From Virgibacillus profundi (lineage in GTDB: Bacteria > Bacillota > Bacilli > Bacillales > Amphibacillaceae): DNA of 64,000 nucleotides. Shown piece after piece: positions 17,878 to 26,381 of the stretch. The translations under genes were made by a program, and so were the position numbers. The notes under the pieces were generated by a model that saw nothing but the letters and a program-made list of their open reading frames with translations, searched no databases and was not told where the DNA came from. Position 1 is the stretch's first letter. Each line of letters begins with the position of its first letter. Where the stretch lies: contig NZ_NPOA01000001.1 in the NCBI RefSeq assembly GCF_002287375.1, positions 675,798-739,797 of the forward strand. The letters run 5' to 3'.

Positions 17878-17910
17878 ACGGTATTTTCGAGCGCTTAGGT
17901 ACCGTTTTTT
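17878..17910 (+). terminator. terminator-like hairpin between pstA and pstB
   Basis: ACGGTA at 17878-17883 pairs with TACCGT at 17900-17905, followed by six T. The stem is short and the loop is 16 nt, so termination is probably partial and pstB may also have separate expression. Confidence 0.45.
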
Positions 17911-17952
17911 AAGCGCCTATACCAAATTTCATACTATACGAGGAGTGAAATA

Positions 17953-18756
17953 ATGACTACCTTAACAGAAGATAAACACGCATATTCAGGATCAACGAAT
18001 AATAGAGTTGTTTACGATACGAAAGATTTAAACCTATGGTATGGACAGACACATGCATTAAAAGACATTAATCTATCCATCTATGAAAAAGAAGTAACAG
18101 CAATTATTGGGCCATCAGGATGTGGGAAATCCACTTTTATAAAAACATTAAATCGGATGGTTGAGCTTGTTCCAACTGTTAGTACTTCCGGAACAATCAC
18201 ATATAACGATAAAAGCATCCTGGATAAAACGTTTAAAGTGGAGGACTTAAGAACCCAGGTTGGGATGGTCTTTCAAAAACCTAATCCATTCCCTAAATCC
18301 ATTTACGACAATATCACTTACGGTCCAAAAATACATGGCATCCGCAGCAAAAAGGTTCTGGATGAAATAGTGGAACGAAGTCTTCGCGGCGCTTCTATTT
18401 GGGATGAAGTTAAAGATCGACTCAAAGAAAATGCATACGGGCTTTCCGGTGGCCAGCAGCAGCGTCTATGTATCGCTCGTTGTCTCGCAATCGAGCCGGA
18501 AGTTATCTTAATGGATGAACCAACATCTGCACTTGACCCTAAATCAACCCTTCGCATTGAAGAGTTAGTTCAGGAGCTAAAAAAAGAGTACTCTATTATT
18601 ATTGTCACCCATAACATGCAGCAAGCTGCCCGCATATCAGATAAAACTGCATTTTTCCTTAATGGTGAAGTAGTTGAATATGATAAGACAGATACTATTT
18701 TTACCACCCCATCTGATAATCGTACAGAGGATTATATCTCCGGACGATTTGGATAG
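17953..18756 (+). CDS. pstB: phosphate ABC transporter ATP-binding protein
   Basis: The 267-residue ATPase drives PstCA. Walker [10 protein letters not shown] is at residues 53-61. The Q-loop is in [14 protein letters not shown], the signature [15 protein letters not shown] lies near 165, Walker [13 protein letters not shown] near 187 and the H-loop in VTHNMQQA. The start follows GAGGAGTG. Only one pstB is present, and phoU does not follow; the operon ends here at a strong terminator. Confidence 0.95.
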   Translation: MTTLTEDKHAYSGSTNNRVVYDTKDLNLWYGQTHALKDINLSIYEKEVTAIIGPSGCGKSTFIKTLNRMVELVPTVSTSGTITYNDKSILDKTFKVEDLRTQVGMVFQKPNPFPKSIYDNITYGPKIHGIRSKKVLDEIVERSLRGASIWDEVKDRLKENAYGLSGGQQQRLCIARCLAIEPEVILMDEPTSALDPKSTLRIEELVQELKKEYSIIIVTHNMQQAARISDKTAFFLNGEVVEYDKTDTIFTTPSDNRTEDYISGRFG

Positions 18757-18763
18757 AAAAGGG

Positions 18764-18821
18764 AAAAAGGGACAGTCCTCGTCACATGAAAGTTTTAAAT
18801 GTGGCAGAGACTGTCCCTTTT
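18764..18821 (+). terminator. strong bidirectional terminator after pstB
   Basis: AAAAAGGGACAGTC at 18764-18777 pairs with GACTGTCCCTTTT at 18809-18821, and CACAT/ATGTG pair inside. It also serves the direction of the convergent chemotaxis receptor gene. Confidence 0.85.
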
Positions 18822-18925
18822 CGTAATCTGTCTGTCATTTATTTGTTTGTATTACCTCTCTCTCCTCTTCATTCAGTAAATTACCCGCGGTACTCCCTGA
18901 GTTTCCGATAGTGTCTCACCCAATG

Positions 18926-20650
18926 TTATCCTGCTTCTACACTAAAATGCTTAGCATTCTCAGATAATGATCTCGATAAATCTGTAAGCTTCAATCCAAT
19001 TTCATGTGTATTTTCCAGCTGCTGTATTTGATTTTCGCTGCCAGCAAGCATCTGCTCAGCACTTGCTAATGTTTCCTGTGATACAGATGAAAAGCTAATC
19101 GCTGTTTGTTCTAATTCAGGGAGCGTTCTCTCTAAATCTTTTAGTTCTCCTTGCATTCCTTGCAGCTTATTACTTACTTGCATTATTTCCACCATAAGTT
19201 CATCGAACGATACCTTAGCCTCATTAGACATACTTAAAGTTGTTTTCGTTTTCATCAGCATTTGTTCAAATTCCTGAGTGGCACTATTCGTTACATCTTC
19301 CATATTGGATATTGACTGTGTAATTTGTTCAGCCGCACTTGATGATTGTTCAGCTAATTTCCCTACTTCATTTGCTACGACCGCAAACCCTTTCCCGGCT
19401 TCCCCTGCACGTGCCGCTTCAATCGCTGCATTTAAAGATAATAGCTTTGTTTGCTCAGCTATTCCTTGAATTAATCCAACCAGATTTGAAATGGAAAAAG
19501 AATAGTTTTGTACCTGTTTAATCGTACCTGTCAGATGTTCAAAATCTTTTTCGAAAGTAAGAATCGTGGTAATTAATTCAGCCATTTTTTTATCACCACG
19601 TTTTGCTGAGTGGTTCATTCCCTCTGAGCTATTAAAAACAATATCCATATTTGTAATCATTACTTCAATCTTTTGCTTCATTGCTTTAAAACTTTCAACA
19701 TTACTTTCAGAGCTGCTGGCAGTTTGATCAGCACCTTGCTTTACAACTTGAATTGCTTCAATCAGCTGATGACTGGATGCAATTGTATCCTCTGATGAAC
19801 CCTGCAATTCCCCTCCAGTCTGTTCCAAATTTGCAGTCGTCTCCTGTATTTCATTAAGCATCATTTTCATTTGATATATCATAGCATCATAGCTTTTATG
19901 CAATGAAATAAACTCAGGTAACGTTGTCTTTACCACAGGAGAATGATTTAAGTTTCCATCACGAACTTCCTTCATGGTTTGACGTAAAACAGTAAGTGGT
20001 TTTGTAATGCTTCTCACAAAAAGGATAATGATAATCACAGCAATTACTATGCTTGTAATAATAATAGCGATTGTGAAAAAGGCCATTTGATTTACAGGAC
20101 CCATATAGGATGCTGTCGGAATGAGCAATACATAAATACCGTTAATTTCATCCATTTCCTGGAAGGCTAACGTATAGTTCTCTCCTTCAATATTTTCCTG
20201 GAGAAGACCGCTTTTTGTATCTGTTAATTTATCGATTAATGAATCTGATATCGATGGAATCGCATCATTGCTAACTTCAAATGGAATTGTTTCTCCATCT
20301 TCAATGTAAAAATAGTCAGATGGAATTCCGTCATCTTCTAACTTTTTCTGCTGTGTACGAATGTTAATTTCAAGCTGCTGCATAAAATAATCCTCATCAC
20401 TTACATATAAAAATTTCAAATTATCAGCGATGTATCCCATTAATTCTGCTTCACGTTCAAGACGATTTTCAATTGAATTTGCCGTCATATCCTTAGCTTT
20501 TATGTACGATGTACTCCCAACTGCAACAATTGAGATAATTAATAACAAAATAAACGTAATCAGTAAACGAGATTGCAAGCTGAGTTTATTTAATACATGT
20601 TGAAATTTTCCCTTTTTTGTATCTCTGTTAAAACCGGACTTCTTATTCAA
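18926..20650 (-). CDS. methyl-accepting chemotaxis protein
   Basis: The 574-residue receptor senses an extracellular or periplasm-side signal and passes it to CheA/CheW. Helix 1 covers about residues 30-48. An extracellular sensor of about 150 residues follows, then helix 2 at about 187-212 and a HAMP domain to about 265. The signalling hairpin tip holds [19 protein letters not shown] and EVGKLAEQS, nearly invariant in this family. The start is TTG, with GGGGGT eight bases upstream; no ATG is better placed. The ligand cannot be read. It stands alone and converges with pstB. Confidence 0.92.
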   Translation of the reverse strand: MNKKSGFNRDTKKGKFQHVLNKLSLQSRLLITFILLLIISIVAVGSTSYIKAKDMTANSIENRLEREAELMGYIADNLKFLYVSDEDYFMQQLEINIRTQQKKLEDDGIPSDYFYIEDGETIPFEVSNDAIPSISDSLIDKLTDTKSGLLQENIEGENYTLAFQEMDEINGIYVLLIPTASYMGPVNQMAFFTIAIIITSIVIAVIIIILFVRSITKPLTVLRQTMKEVRDGNLNHSPVVKTTLPEFISLHKSYDAMIYQMKMMLNEIQETTANLEQTGGELQGSSEDTIASSHQLIEAIQVVKQGADQTASSSESNVESFKAMKQKIEVMITNMDIVFNSSEGMNHSAKRGDKKMAELITTILTFEKDFEHLTGTIKQVQNYSFSISNLVGLIQGIAEQTKLLSLNAAIEAARAGEAGKGFAVVANEVGKLAEQSSSAAEQITQSISNMEDVTNSATQEFEQMLMKTKTTLSMSNEAKVSFDELMVEIMQVSNKLQGMQGELKDLERTLPELEQTAISFSSVSQETLASAEQMLAGSENQIQQLENTHEIGLKLTDLSRSLSENAKHFSVEAG

Positions 20651-20793
20651 AGTTTTACCCCCTAATACTCACATATTAAGGTAAATTATAACAACTCAAT
20701 ATTAAGCTACTGTAAATAATCTGTGAATAATGATTAAAAAGTCCTATTCTTCTATCAGTAACCTGCATCTCCTGCTATTTTCAATGCAACTGT

Positions 20794-20847
20794 TAGAAAA
20801 CTTGGCATACGCTATAGGTTAGGCGTATGCCTTAGTTGCACTTATGC
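20794..20847 (-). repeat. hairpin repeat element, copy 3 (inverse orientation)
   Basis: On the minus strand it reads ATAAGTGCAACTA, then a hairpin with a perfect 9-bp stem (GGCATACGC at 20804-20812 against 20823-20831), then GCCAAGTTTTCTA. The outer parts match the elements at 39151 and 53895; the stem sequence differs but still pairs. It sits in the 343-bp gap 20651-20993, which otherwise holds only a small GGGGC/GCCCC hairpin at 20861-20881. Confidence 0.7.
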
Positions 20848-20993
20848 AAATCTTTACGGTGGGGCGAGTAATCGGAGCCCCAGGAGAAGAAAGTTTTATA
20901 CTTTCTGCTAAATTAACTAAACAGTTCCTTTGCTTCCCCCACCTGCATCTGAAATAATGAAAGAGATAGCAAATAGTAGAGGAGAGATGCTTT

Positions 20994-21641
20994 GTGAAAG
21001 TTTTACTAATAGGGGCTAATGGCCAAATTGGAAAGCACGTCGTTGATCTACTGCAAAACAGTACGGAACATACATTAAGGGCAATGGTAAGAAAAGAAGA
21101 TCAAGCCGAGACACTTAAAAAATCGGGTGTGGAGGCTGTTGTAGCAAATCTGGAAGGTAGTGTTGATGAGATTGCCGAAGCCGCATCTGGATGCGATGCA
21201 GTTATTTTTACAGCTGGTTCAGGTGGAAGTACCGGAGCTGATAAAACATTATTAGTCGATTTGGATGGTGCAATTAAATCAATAGAAGCTGCTGAAAAGG
21301 CTGGAGCAAACCGCTTTGTCATCGTTAGTGCTTTTCAGGCACATAACCGGTATAGCTGGGCTGATAATCCGATTAAACCATACATGGTTGCGAAGCATTA
21401 TGCGGACAAGGCACTTGAAGCAAGTGATTTAACCTATACCATTATTCGCCCTGGTGGCCTTTTAAATGAAGCAGGTACCGGAAAAATATCTGCAGCTGAG
21501 AATATAAAAAGTGGATCTATTCCACGTGAGGATGTTGCCAAAGTAGTTGTAGAATCTTTAAATGAGGAAAAGACCCATAATCGTTCATTTGATCTTATGT
21601 CAGGTGAAACCTCAATTTCTGATGCTTTAAAAAATATATAA
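20994..21641 (+). CDS. NAD(P)-binding SDR-like protein (YwnB/YhfK type)
   Basis: This 215-residue atypical short-chain dehydrogenase-like protein has the nucleotide motif GANGQIGKHVV at residues 7-17. A VIVSAFQAHNRYSW segment near residue 107 and a YMVAKHYADK stretch carry a tyrosine-lysine pair like the usual active site. TIIRPGGLLNEAGTG near residue 150 is typical of the YhfK/YwnB group, often linked to oxidative stress. Start is GTG with AGAGGAG upstream. The substrate is unknown. It ends in a perfect terminator shared with the convergent gene. Confidence 0.85.
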   Translation: MKVLLIGANGQIGKHVVDLLQNSTEHTLRAMVRKEDQAETLKKSGVEAVVANLEGSVDEIAEAASGCDAVIFTAGSGGSTGADKTLLVDLDGAIKSIEAAEKAGANRFVIVSAFQAHNRYSWADNPIKPYMVAKHYADKALEASDLTYTIIRPGGLLNEAGTGKISAAENIKSGSIPREDVAKVVVESLNEEKTHNRSFDLMSGETSISDALKNI

Positions 21642-21657
21642 TATGCGTAACCTCTTA

Positions 21658-21683
21658 AAGCGAACAGTGACACTGTTCGCTTT
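21658..21683 (+). terminator. bidirectional terminator between convergent genes
   Basis: AGCGAACAGTG at 21659-21669 pairs perfectly with CACTGTTCGCT at 21671-21681, with A before and T after. It touches the stop codon of the alkyltransferase-like gene. Confidence 0.75.
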
Positions 21684-22014
21684 ATAATTCTTCATCCAAA
21701 TTTAGATCAAGGTGAAATCGATACTTCTCTAAATTTAACTTTCCCGTTTCGCTCACCTCTATCCCTTCATCTTCAAGCATCATTTTCTGATTCCATGCGC
21801 CTTCCTCATCTTTTATAGCAATTTCGCCCTTTACATTAATAACACGATGCCAGGGCAGGTCATATTTTCTGCTCATAGAGTGAAGTATCCGCACAACCTG
21901 TCTCGCCCCACGCGGACTTCCTGCAGTCTTCGCTATTTGCCCATAAGTCATAACCTTTCCCTCAGGTATTTGCTTTATAATTTTGATGACATTTTCAGTA
22001 AATGGTTTCATCAT
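21682..22014 (-). CDS. alkyltransferase-like (ATL) DNA-repair protein
   Basis: The 110-residue protein is homologous to the C-terminal domain of O6-methylguanine-DNA methyltransferase. The DNA-binding part VMTYGQIAKTAGSPRGARQV is present. The active motif PCHR reads PWHR here (residues 54-57), so the alkyl-accepting cysteine is Trp55. ATL proteins bind O6-alkylguanine, do not repair it directly, and hand it to nucleotide excision repair. The length is normal for ATL proteins. AAGGTG precedes two adjacent ATG codons. It converges with the SDR-like gene. Confidence 0.88.
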   Translation of the reverse strand: MMKPFTENVIKIIKQIPEGKVMTYGQIAKTAGSPRGARQVVRILHSMSRKYDLPWHRVINVKGEIAIKDEEGAWNQKMMLEDEGIEVSETGKLNLEKYRFHLDLNLDEEL

Positions 22015-22168
22015 ACACCTTTTTCTAATTAAACTCTTATTTTTACCGCGTCCTGGATCCTATTTTCCTCATCTTAATAATAACAGAAAAAAATGGATTC
22101 ACACCTTTTGAATATCCTGTGTGCAATCAGCAAAAAATACAACCTAAGCCATTGTAAAGGAGAACATC

Positions 22169-22375
22169 ATGGATAGACAACGTGCACAGGAAATTATGGA
22201 ATCAATACAAATGATAAATGTAAATTACCATGGAATACCAGTTTATATTCAGGAAATACAGACAGATCATCAATCAGCAATGGTATTTCCGCTTGATGAG
22301 ATGGATAATGAGCAGATTGTGGACTTAAGTGGTTTAAACGAAATACCACTTGTGAATTATAATGAAAATAAATAA
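22169..22375 (+). CDS. sspH: H-type small acid-soluble spore protein
   Basis: This 68-residue protein starts MDRQRAQEIMESIQM and has VNYHGIPVYIQEIQ, the core of the SspH family (RAKEI, then a V-x-Y-x-G-x-P-x-YIQ strand). It is slightly longer than the 59-residue Bacillus subtilis protein. SspH is a minor spore protein made in the forespore under sigma-G; its molecular role is not clear. AAGGAG precedes the ATG. It is monocistronic with a good terminator. It is direct evidence that the organism sporulates. Confidence 0.88.
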   Translation: MDRQRAQEIMESIQMINVNYHGIPVYIQEIQTDHQSAMVFPLDEMDNEQIVDLSGLNEIPLVNYNENK

Positions 22376-22378
22376 GAT

Positions 22379-22412
22379 AAAAGCAACCTTCTTATTTTAG
22401 GAGGTTGCTTTT
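22379..22412 (+). terminator. terminator of sspH
   Basis: AAAAGCAACC at 22379-22388 pairs with GGTTGCTTTT at 22403-22412, starting three bases after the stop. Confidence 0.85.
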
Positions 22413-22481
22413 AAAATAAGGCTATTTTCTAAAAGATTGGGACTGCGATCTTTTTGGAAAGATGTTTTCTCTATTGTTGTT

Positions 22482-23204
22482 TTACTTCTTTTTTACAGAA
22501 TAGCGAATCCATAATGTACCGTGTTCCAATTCTTCAACGGATTTAAGTTGAAAAGCTGTTTCTTTCATGCTGGAATATGGTTCTTTTGCCTCGAAGAATC
22601 GGTGGCCGTCTGGATCGCCATTTGCGATAGGGGCTAAGATGACGCTGACTTCATCAACTAGTCCATTTTGAATGAAAGACCAGTTGATCGTTCCGCCACC
22701 TCCAACCATCATTCGCTTGATATGGAAGAGATTGTAGAACTTGTCCAGCATCACTTCATAATCAATTTGGTCAAAACCCGCAATGATATATGAGATCTTT
22801 TTCTTTCTAAGGAAATCTTTATAGGCGTTTGACGCTTGCTCCGTTAGGACTTCTACAATGTGAGAAGGGACACCGCCATAGCCAAAGGTATTCTCTTCAA
22901 AGGCTAATTCTCCTCGTGCATCGATGGATAAATAATACATGGGAGCATCGGGGTCCGCCACATAATCCCCTTCAGGAACAGGGGCTGCTTTTTCATCTAA
23001 CTCCGGTTTCTTGTAATGGGTCATATTGTCTTCTGTTGTAGTTTTACCGTTCAGATAGCCTTGTATTTCAAACTGTTGTTTTTCAGAGTCCAATGAAAGT
23101 TCTTGATATTGTCTACTCGCTTCTTCAAATTCTCGCAAATTCATAATATCCAGATTACCATCGATGGACGTATGTGTGTGTATAATAATATAAGGTTTAT
23201 TCAT
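22482..23204 (-). CDS. RibD C-terminal/dihydrofolate-reductase family reductase
   Basis: The 240-residue protein has the RibD_C fold, related to dihydrofolate reductase and pyrimidine reductase. TSIDGNLDI near residue 13 is the substrate-side motif, and MMVGGGGTINWSFIQNGLVDE near 165 is the NADPH-binding glycine loop and following helix. It is longer than the riboflavin enzyme domain and has no deaminase, so a stand-alone reductase of unknown substrate is likely. GGAGGATC precedes the ATG. It sits directly behind a fragment of an alcohol dehydrogenase gene and seems to use that gene's promoter. Confidence 0.78.
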   Translation of the reverse strand: MNKPYIIIHTHTSIDGNLDIMNLREFEEASRQYQELSLDSEKQQFEIQGYLNGKTTTEDNMTHYKKPELDEKAAPVPEGDYVADPDAPMYYLSIDARGELAFEENTFGYGGVPSHIVEVLTEQASNAYKDFLRKKKISYIIAGFDQIDYEVMLDKFYNLFHIKRMMVGGGGTINWSFIQNGLVDEVSVILAPIANGDPDGHRFFEAKEPYSSMKETAFQLKSVEELEHGTLWIRYSVKKK

Positions 23205-23219
23205 ACCAGATCCTCCTAA

Positions 23220-23330
23220 TTATTTAATTTCAATCAGAACATCATGTGAATCAAGATCACGTCTTTTAATTTCAGCAGCTCGAAATGGTTTGTCTGGACC
23301 GTCTACTGCCCGTGCTTTAGCTGTTATCAT
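23220..23330 (-). pseudogene. N-terminal remnant of a zinc NAD(P)-dependent alcohol dehydrogenase (adhA-like)
   Basis: A 36-codon ORF, too short for the ORF list, begins with GGAGG and ATG and encodes ITAKARAVDGPDKPFRAAE followed by HDVLIEIK. This is the start of AdhA/YogA-type zinc alcohol dehydrogenases, which normally continue with the GICHSD metal-binding segment. Here a TAA follows the lysine, and five bases later comes the ribosome binding site of the RibD-like gene. About 310 codons have been lost by deletion. The divergent MerR gene is of the AdhR type, which in Bacillus subtilis controls adhA, so the original pair can be recognised. Confidence 0.75.
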
Positions 23331-23394
23331 TTGTTTAAACCTCCAATAATTTAATTTAATAAAGAGAATTAACTTGTTTTTCTCTTGCCAAACT

Positions 23395-23425
23395 AGAATA
23401 AGCCCTATAGTTAACTCTAGGTCAA
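23395..23425 (-). promoter_or_regulatory. MerR-type promoter with 19-bp spacer and dyad
   Basis: On the minus strand TTGACC (23420-23425), a 19-bp spacer and TATTCT (23395-23400) frame the dyad CCTAGAGTTAACTATAGG. A long spacer filled by a palindrome is the hallmark of MerR-activated promoters, and GAGTTAAC is the core known for AdhR/NmlR-like regulators. It now drives the alcohol dehydrogenase remnant and the RibD-like gene. Confidence 0.75.
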
Positions 23426-23513
23426 GATATAAGTTTATCTGCAGAATATCAGAATATAAATGGACTTAATTATGCCTTTACTTTTAGTATTTAGTATGAT
23501 TAAATTATGCTAA

Positions 23514-23533
23514 ATCATAGAGTTAACTCGAAG
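23514..23533 (+). promoter_or_regulatory. second AdhR-like operator in front of the MerR gene
   Basis: ATAGAGTTAACTCGAAG repeats the GAGTTAAC core of the divergent promoter about 100 bp away, with GAGTTAACTC as a perfect 10-bp palindrome. It lies 22 bp before the MerR gene and suggests autoregulation. Confidence 0.55.
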
Positions 23534-23554
23534 TCTAAATAAAAAGGGAGATAA

Positions 23555-23965
23555 ATGACGATGAAATATTCGATCAGCGAAGTTGCAAAAAAATTAGATC
23601 TCACAGCATATACTTTACGTTACTATGATAAGGAAGGCCTAATGCCTTTTGTAGAACGCACACCTAACGGAACTAGGGTTTTTAAAGAATCCGATATAGA
23701 CGCCTTAAAAATTATTGAATGTCTAAAATCTACAGGGATGCCTATCAAGGAAATTAAAAATTTTATTGATTGGTGCTCTGATGGGGATTCCACGTTGCAA
23801 GAAAGATATGACATGTTCTTGGAACGAAAAACTAGTGTTGAAGAACAGATGGAAGAACTAAAAAAAACAATGGAACTCATAGAGCATAAATGTTCATATT
23901 ACAAAACTGCTTTAGATGCCGGAACGGAAGATATTCATAAAACCAATAAAATAGGGAATTTTTAA
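23555..23965 (+). CDS. MerR family regulator, AdhR/NmlR-like
   Basis: The 136-residue protein has the MerR winged helix (YSISEVAKKL, TLRYYDKEGLMPF) at residues 1-70 and a dimerising coiled coil at about 80-118. The single conserved cysteine of the AdhR group, in IECLKSTGM (Cys56, or Cys54 if the ATG six bases later is used), senses aldehydes or electrophiles by modification in that family. GGGAG lies 4 or 10 bases before the two possible starts. It is divergent from the alcohol dehydrogenase remnant it would have controlled. Confidence 0.85.
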   Translation: MTMKYSISEVAKKLDLTAYTLRYYDKEGLMPFVERTPNGTRVFKESDIDALKIIECLKSTGMPIKEIKNFIDWCSDGDSTLQERYDMFLERKTSVEEQMEELKKTMELIEHKCSYYKTALDAGTEDIHKTNKIGNF

Positions 23966-23974
23966 TTAAAAGAA

Positions 23975-24017
23975 AGCCACCAGTCTTCATAACTGTTGAT
24001 CTGAAGGACAGGTGGCT
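23975..24017 (+). terminator. terminator-like hairpin after the MerR gene
   Basis: AGCCACC at 23975-23981 pairs with GGTGGCT at 24011-24017, with further pairing inside (GTCTTCA against TGAAGGAC). The T run is weak. Confidence 0.55.
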
Positions 24018-24101
24018 CTATTTGTTCAATATTTGATTCTGTTGAAATAATTTACAGGACAAACGAATCAGCGATACTTTTTTAGAATCGCTGCTCCCCA
24101 A

Positions 24102-24860
24102 CTATTTTGTGCTTTTCTGTTCTTCCTTCTGTTTTTGATTCAGCATGTAACTATTCAAAGGCTGATCTGCTCCATTCATAAATTTAGCAACATATGAAGA
24201 AGTGAGCTGGTATCCATTTTCAATTTTTTCTGCCAGATAGCTGGTTCTCTCGAAAAGAGTGGAACGGAAATGTTCGATTTGTCTAATCACTTTCTCTGTC
24301 AACGCTTCCTGGTTCTCAAGTCGATCCAAGACATCATCCTGCTTTACCCCTTGCTTAGTAACTTGCTCTGCCATCTGCTGCTGTATTTCAAAGTGTTTAT
24401 CCACTTTTAAGGAAAGCTCTTCATTAGCTAATCCATATGCATGTAATTGAGCCACAATTTCCTGATTGGATTGACTAATACCGTTAATTTGATCGCTAAA
24501 TTCCTGCTCTGATAATCGTCCATCATCCATCATTACTTGCAGCTTCTTATTCTCACTTTCCAATTTCTTTAATTGATCAACCACATGACTTTCCAGCTTT
24601 TCATGCTGGTGATTCATTACTTTGAGCTCATTTAACCTGGTACTAATGTCATTCCAACGACTTGATTGTTTATTCTCCTGCTGTGCATGCAGCTTTTCCA
24701 ATCCAAGGAAGGAACGATGTAATGAATCATTTACTTTTTTTTGTTCCTCGATCATTTCTTCTACATGGTTTCTCATAAAAAAACCTTGGTTGTGTTCATT
24801 AATTACACCATTGTTTTTAAAAATATCCTCATGGTTTTCATGATTAATAAATAATCCCAT
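24102..24860 (-). CDS. coiled-coil protein of unknown function
   Basis: This 252-residue, very hydrophilic protein has no signal peptide and no membrane segment. Heptad patterns run from about residue 30 to 205 with many Gln, Glu, Lys and Leu, for example in EEMIEEQKKVND and LKKLESENKKLQVMM. The N-terminus MGLFINHENHEDIF and a TSSYVAKFMNG patch near residue 220 are the only non-coiled parts. I do not recognise the family. AGGGGTG precedes the ATG. It may be a cytoskeletal or spore structural protein, but nothing in the context decides this. Confidence 0.6.
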   Translation of the reverse strand: MGLFINHENHEDIFKNNGVINEHNQGFFMRNHVEEMIEEQKKVNDSLHRSFLGLEKLHAQQENKQSSRWNDISTRLNELKVMNHQHEKLESHVVDQLKKLESENKKLQVMMDDGRLSEQEFSDQINGISQSNQEIVAQLHAYGLANEELSLKVDKHFEIQQQMAEQVTKQGVKQDDVLDRLENQEALTEKVIRQIEHFRSTLFERTSYLAEKIENGYQLTSSYVAKFMNGADQPLNSYMLNQKQKEEQKSTK

Positions 24861-24943
24861 CTATTACACCCCTTAAAAGCATTACTTTATTATCCTATGC
24901 TTTTTTCAGGCAAAGGGGGACATTTATCCCTGTTGTGGATGAT

Positions 24944-26164
24944 CTACTTTATGATCTGAACCTGCTTCAGCGTTCTTCCATCAATCTCCAGTATCTTAAA
25001 GGTTAGATTATTTCTTTCAAGAATATCCCCCACTTCAGGGAAGTGAGTGAATTCCTTTAATAAGTAACCCGCCAGGACGTCTTCCTCTTCGGGTATGTCT
25101 GTTTGAAAAAGAGAGTTCAATCGATGCAGAGGGATTTTTCCATCACAAATAACCTCTGTTTCGGTATGCTTTTCTATCAGCATTTCACTTTTAAGATCCA
25201 TTTCATCTTCAATTTCCAATCCAATCATTGCCTCAATAACATCTTCATGTGTTAAAATGCCTTCTGTTCCACCATATTCATCCAACACGATGGCCATATG
25301 TTTTTTCTCCTGTGTCATTTTACGAAAGATCCACTCAATCGAATGAAATTCATAAACAATCATTGGATCCATATCACTAAATGATTCAAGGGATCTTTCA
25401 GGTTCAATGGACCATGACAGCAAATATTTCGAATGAAAAACACCAATGATTTGATCAATATCTTCTTTATAAATCGGGTACCTTGTATATGGATTTTGAA
25501 TGGCTACATCTCTTACCTCTTCAAAGCTTGCCGTATAAGACAAAGCGACCATATCTATCCTCGGTGTTTTCAGTACATCCTTTACATTTAAATTATGAAA
25601 GTCCAGAACACCTTTAATCCGATGTGATTCATCCACTTTAAATGTTCCCTCAGAACCTGCAATATCCACCATTGCCCTTAGTTCCGCTATTGATATGGAA
25701 GTCTCTTCCTTCTGACCTTTGGATAGAAGCCTTATGATAAATCCTGTTAAACCATTAAGCAAAAGTGTCAGTGGTTTAAAAATAAACATGACAGCCCTAA
25801 TGACCGGATACACAAAATATGCAATTCGATCCGGAAATGTAGCTGCAACAGATTTTGGAATGACTTCGGAAAAAATTATAATCACTATTGTTAAAACGGC
25901 TGAGGCGATTGCAGTATTTATTCCATAATCAATAGCCATTATTGTTACTAGTGTTGGCAACATTATATTTGAGATATTGTTTCCAATCAAAATAGCTGTT
26001 ATGAATTGTCCCGGTTTGGAAACCAACTCTAATAACTTTGCTGATTTTTTATCATTATTCGTAGCCTTTGTCTGAAGCTTCATTTTATTTGCAGCAGTTA
26101 AAGCTGTTTCACTGCCTGAAAAGAAAAATGAAACAAATAATAAAACGATGATCGCTATGATCAC
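24944..26164 (-). CDS. CNNM/CorC-type hemolysin family membrane protein
   Basis: The 406-residue protein starts with a DUF21 (CNNM) domain of three or four helices at residues 1-175. The FSGSETALTAANKMKLQ motif is present. A CBS pair at about 195-320 contains PRIDMVAL and VLDEYGGTEGILTHEDV. A CorC_HlyC domain with LAGYLL and FPEVGD forms the C-terminus. Family members are linked to magnesium efflux or divalent cation balance, and the hemolysin name is historical. Start is GTG with GGAGG nine bases upstream. It is not in an operon. Confidence 0.88.
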   Translation of the reverse strand: MIIAIIVLLFVSFFFSGSETALTAANKMKLQTKATNNDKKSAKLLELVSKPGQFITAILIGNNISNIMLPTLVTIMAIDYGINTAIASAVLTIVIIIFSEVIPKSVAATFPDRIAYFVYPVIRAVMFIFKPLTLLLNGLTGFIIRLLSKGQKEETSISIAELRAMVDIAGSEGTFKVDESHRIKGVLDFHNLNVKDVLKTPRIDMVALSYTASFEEVRDVAIQNPYTRYPIYKEDIDQIIGVFHSKYLLSWSIEPERSLESFSDMDPMIVYEFHSIEWIFRKMTQEKKHMAIVLDEYGGTEGILTHEDVIEAMIGLEIEDEMDLKSEMLIEKHTETEVICDGKIPLHRLNSLFQTDIPEEEDVLAGYLLKEFTHFPEVGDILERNNLTFKILEIDGRTLKQVQIIK

Positions 26165-26381
26165 GAACGTGTTCCTCCTTGTTGATCTTTCATTGGTTAG
26201 TATTCACTATAATTATATTTTAAATGATTAAATATCGATAGGAAAGGAAAAAGCCGTCCAACAACAGACAGCTTAAGCGGGAACGATCGGACAACAGCCC
26301 GGTATTTGGGAAGGAGCACACCTTAACGAGCGACCACCTTATGTTTTCGAGCGAGGAACGTGCTATTTCGACAATTTTTCA

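Noticed and set aside
26229-26380. GC-richer stretch between the CNNM-like gene and alr with partly repeated CAACAGAC/CAACAGCC words
   Set aside because: The words are about 33 bp apart and occur only twice, so there is no phased array comparable with the others. No gene or clear terminator was found in it.
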